From contig JADGJT010000455.1 in the NCBI GenBank assembly GCA_027604005.1, forward strand, positions 5,905 to 16,098: a DNA stretch of 10,194 nt. Direction: 5' to 3'. Position 1 is the stretch's first letter. Each line of letters starts with the position of its first letter. The DNA comes from Dinochytrium kinnereticum. Taxonomy: Eukaryota > Chytridiomycota > Chytridiomycetes > Chytridiales > Chytridiaceae. The notes below the pieces were generated by a model that was given only the letters and a program-made list of their open reading frames with translations, did no database searches and had not been told where the DNA came from. The translations under genes were made by a program, and so were the position numbers. This document shows positions 8,057 to 10,194 of the stretch, one piece after another.

Positions 8057-8062
8057 AATAAA
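8057..8062 (+). terminator. Possible AATAAA polyadenylation signal for the zinc-finger gene
   Basis: A plus-strand AATAAA lies 320 nt after the zinc-finger stop and only about 40 bp before the ABC transporter stop on the other strand. If used, the zinc-finger transcript would reach the end of the ABC coding region. Confidence 0.3.
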
Positions 8063-8100
8063 CAAAACCCCCACACTCACCCATGGACAGAACCAACCTC

Positions 8101-9951
8101 TCACCCTCCACGCGAGAATATTGACTTTTCAGCCTCCTCCTCAGAGAGCCGGCTATGAAGCCTGTAGTACGCCCCACGTTTTCTCATAAGCTCAGAGTGT
8201 GTGCCTTTCAAGATCAACGGGGAAAAAAGAAAAAAAGGTCAAACGCGTTAGCAGAGTGTCAAAAAGGATAAAAACCGGGTTGAAACAAGGCTCACCACTC
8301 TCAACAACATTCCCACTCTTCACCCCCTTCCCGGCCCCAGTCATGACAACGATCAGATCAGCAGCCTGAATGGTGCTCAAGCGGTCTGTGTCGCGAATCA
8401 AACAATGCAGTGAACGAAAGAGAGAGAAGAAAAAAAAAAAGTGTTATCGTCAAAACAGAAAAGCCCACGTTTTCATTTTTTTGTTAATAAAAAAAAAAGT
8501 AAAGAGGAAGAAGAAGAGGGAGAAGGTTGCCCTTACGAGCGATAACGAGAACGGTTCGCCCCCTCATGAGCTTCTCAAGCGCGTCTTGAACGATGCGTTC
8601 CGATTGAGCTAAGCAAAAATAAAAAAAAGGAGAACCAACCGAGAAAAGAAAATCAGTCAGCGTTTCGGGACCTGGGTCAAATGGTAGGGCTTACTGTCAA
8701 GCGCCGAGGTTGCTTCATCCAGAATGAGGACCTTTTATAAGGGCGTTGAAGAAAGAAGAAAATGAAGTAAAGGAAAAAGGTCAACACAGGAGTGTAAGGG
8801 TTGCGGGTTTGAACCTTTGGATCCTTCAAGATCGCGCCTTCATCCCAAAAAAATACATAAAAAAAAATATGTTAATCATAAGCTTGCTGAGTGGCTCCAA
8901 AGCAACACCACTCACGTGCAATCGCAATCCGCTGCTTCTGGCCTTAAAATTGCGCAAAAAAATAAAATAAAATAAAATCAGCCCCAGGAATCATAAAAAA
9001 TCCACATTCAACAAAAGTAATATCACCACTTCCCAACCAAAAGAAAAGGAAAAAGCAAAAAAACCAAAAACCAAAATCAAACTCACCCCCAGAAAGCGTC
9101 GCCCCCCTCTCCCCAACAACAGTCAAATACCCCTTTGGAAACCTCTCCACAAAATCCGCAGCATTCGCCTTCCGAGCAGCCTCCACAACCTCCTCCATCG
9201 TGGCGTCAGGTTTCCCGTATCGTATGTTCTCAAGAATCGTGGTTGCAAAGAGAACCGGCTGAAAAAAGGTGAAAAGAAAACAGAGAAAAATTAGAACGGT
9301 GAGGCGAGGGGGGGGAAATCGGTTTAACGTTGACTTTGCACCTCTTGGTTGATGTAGCCAATGTGTTCGCGGACCCAGCTTGATTGGACGTTTGTTTTGT
9401 TGTTGTTGTTTTTTTTTCGCCCGGTGGATAACATGGATTAGATTGGGACATGGTGCCGTGGGGGAAAGGGGGAGGGGGTGAATTGGTAATGAATGCAAAC
9501 CTTGGATTCAACTCCCGCAAATCACGTCCATCAATCAAAACCGTTCCCGCGTCGGTCTCGTAAAACCTTTCAATGAGCTGAAACCAAAAAAAAAAAAAAA
9601 AACAACAACAAACAAAACGATCGTTACGCTTTTTCACTCTAAAAGGAAATCACCCCCCACCACTACCCTTACCTGCCCAACCGTGCTCTTCCCGCTTCCA
9701 CTGGGCCCACAGAGCGCGACAACTTTTCCTACGGGGATGGTGAGGTTGAAGTTGTCGAGGACGAGGTGGCCGAGACGTGTGGGGTACTTTAATTTTTTTG
9801 TTGTTGTCGTTGGTTATAGATGGAAGCCATGTGTTATTTTTCATTTAGATCAGCGCGCCTTCAAACTCCACACCAACCAAATTAAAAAAATTCAAAAATA
9901 GGAATCATTCATTACTCACGGTAAACGACACGTTCTGAAACTCAATCCTGC
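8101..9951 (-). CDS. ABCB8/Mdl-like ABC transporter, nucleotide-binding domain (5' partial)
   Basis: Eleven exons on the minus strand: 9951-9920, 9786-9673, 9577-9501, 9378-9342, 9258-9087, 8942-8916, 8837-8815, 8731-8695, 8608-8537, 8385-8296 and 8204-8101. All phases agree and give the last 261 residues. Counting from the first, the domain shows [13 protein letters not shown], Walker [10 protein letters not shown] (38-46), Q-loop Gln86, signature LSGGQKQR (142-149), Walker B VLILDE (162-167), D-loop SALD and H-loop His198 in AHRLST. All are intact, so the ATPase should be active. [14 protein letters not shown] and [17 protein letters not shown] are close to mitochondrial ABCB8/ABCB10 (yeast Mdl) half-transporters, so an inner mitochondrial membrane exporter is likely. 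The transmembrane part lies beyond the right edge. Odd points: exons of 23-37 nt, ten introns in 785 coding bases, and extra residues TGAGKGVKS before the ESGTH motif near the C-terminus. Confidence 0.88.
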
Positions 9952-10055
9952 CTGCGAGACGAAAAAACGAGGCGGAATAAAAAAAAAAGAAGAAGGAGGT
10001 CAAAAAAAAAAAAACAACAAAAAAACCAACAAACAAACAAATCATCGGCCACCCA

Positions 10056-10075
10056 AAACCAAACCAAACCAAACC
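10056..10075. repeat. (AAACC)4 tandem repeat in an ABC gene intron
   Basis: Four perfect AAACC units (GGTTT on the coding strand) sit in a T/G-rich stretch upstream of the exon at 9951, flanked by poly-A runs on the plus strand. It is not the fungal telomere unit and looks like a local intronic simple repeat. Confidence 0.8.
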
Positions 10076-10138
10076 AAAAAAAAAACCACAAAAAAAAAAC
10101 AAAACCAAGAAAACCCCGACAACCACAAAATACTCAAC

Positions 10139-10162
10139 CTCATCCAAAGCAAATACCGTCAC
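10139..10162 (-). CDS. Tentative upstream exon of the ABC transporter
   Basis: After a TTTATAG acceptor (10163), 24 nt read VTVFALDE before a GTTGAG donor at 10138. This resembles the RVFxLLD segment that precedes the nucleotide-binding domain in ABCB proteins. However, it ends in phase 0 while the next exon (9951) needs phase 1, and the usual 20-30 residue linker is missing. No AG occurs from 10132 to 9954 to allow another exon between them. It may be a mis-read exon, a damaged one, or chance. Confidence 0.25.
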
Positions 10163-10194
10163 CTATAAATATTAAAATTAAGCATCAAGGAAAA

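Larger units (their letters stand above)
7737..8100. other. Convergent 3' intergenic region
   Basis: This 364-bp stretch lies between the stops of the zinc-finger gene and the ABC transporter gene and appears to be 3' untranslated sequence for both. It begins with a T/C-rich run (about 7746-7770) and becomes A/T- and C/T-rich. Candidate polyadenylation hexamers are AATAAA on the plus strand at 8057-8062 and, on the minus strand, at 7998-7993 and 7906-7901. No coding exon is supported; the open plus-strand frame through 7597-8061 is a shadow. Confidence 0.5.

Noticed and set aside
7597..8061. 154-codon plus-strand open frame running out of the zinc-finger gene
   Set aside because: It is a different frame of the last zinc-finger exon followed by T-rich 3' untranslated sequence; its hydrophobic look comes from poly-T.
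8797..8820. tRNA-like B-box (GGTTCAAACCC on the minus strand)
   Set aside because: The upstream sequence is an ABC coding exon and no D-arm, anticodon stem or acceptor pairing could be found, so this is a chance match in an intron.
10046..10120. A/C-rich repeat resembling telomere-like DNA
   Set aside because: The unit is AAACC, not a known telomere unit, and it sits within an intron of the ABC gene between coding segments.
9905..10162. Single open frame with a Phe/Val-rich, membrane-like stretch ahead of the ABC domain
   Set aside because: The hydrophobic residues come from poly-T and GGTTT intron sequence. A CGCAG acceptor at 9952 and a GTGAGT donor at 9919 mark the real exon.

Overview
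This window is nuclear DNA from a fungus. The genes are cut by many short introns (mostly 41-150 nt) with GT...AG ends and CTAAC or CTGAC branch-point-like motifs. Reading frames join cleanly only after splicing, so no gene except the LysM gene is mostly one open frame. One gene encodes a sperm-tail PG-rich (SHIPPO) repeat protein, a family tied to motile cilia and flagella. That points to a zoosporic (chytrid-like) fungus rather than a non-flagellate ascomycete or basidiomycete; this placement is inference.

Layout, left to right. (1) The 5' end of an AP-1/Yap-type bZIP transcription factor gene on the minus strand, running off the left edge. (2) A shared divergent promoter of about 390 bp, dense in CAGTG/CACTG motifs arranged as inverted repeats. 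(3) A plus-strand LYSMD-like intracellular LysM protein of two exons. (4) A plus-strand glyoxalase II-like metallo-hydrolase of eight exons, including exons of 27 and 21 nt. (5) Converging on it, a minus-strand six-exon sperm-tail PG-rich repeat protein. (6) A 1.3 kb pyrimidine-rich divergent promoter region. (7) A plus-strand Nrg1-like C2H2 zinc-finger factor of three exons. (8) Converging on it, the 3' part of a minus-strand ABCB8/Mdl-like ABC transporter, whose nucleotide-binding domain is split over eleven exons; it continues beyond the right edge.

The genes look like ordinary, individually regulated eukaryotic loci: transcription factors, detoxification, a flagellar part and a probable mitochondrial transporter. 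I see no gene cluster, mobile element, CRISPR array, RNA gene or new multi-gene system. The observations most worth following are the CAGTG inverted-repeat cluster, the flagellar marker gene, the extreme exon fragmentation and unusual introns of the ABC gene, and the large insertion inside the glyoxalase II fold. Splice sites were placed by eye from motif and reading-frame continuity, without transcript evidence.
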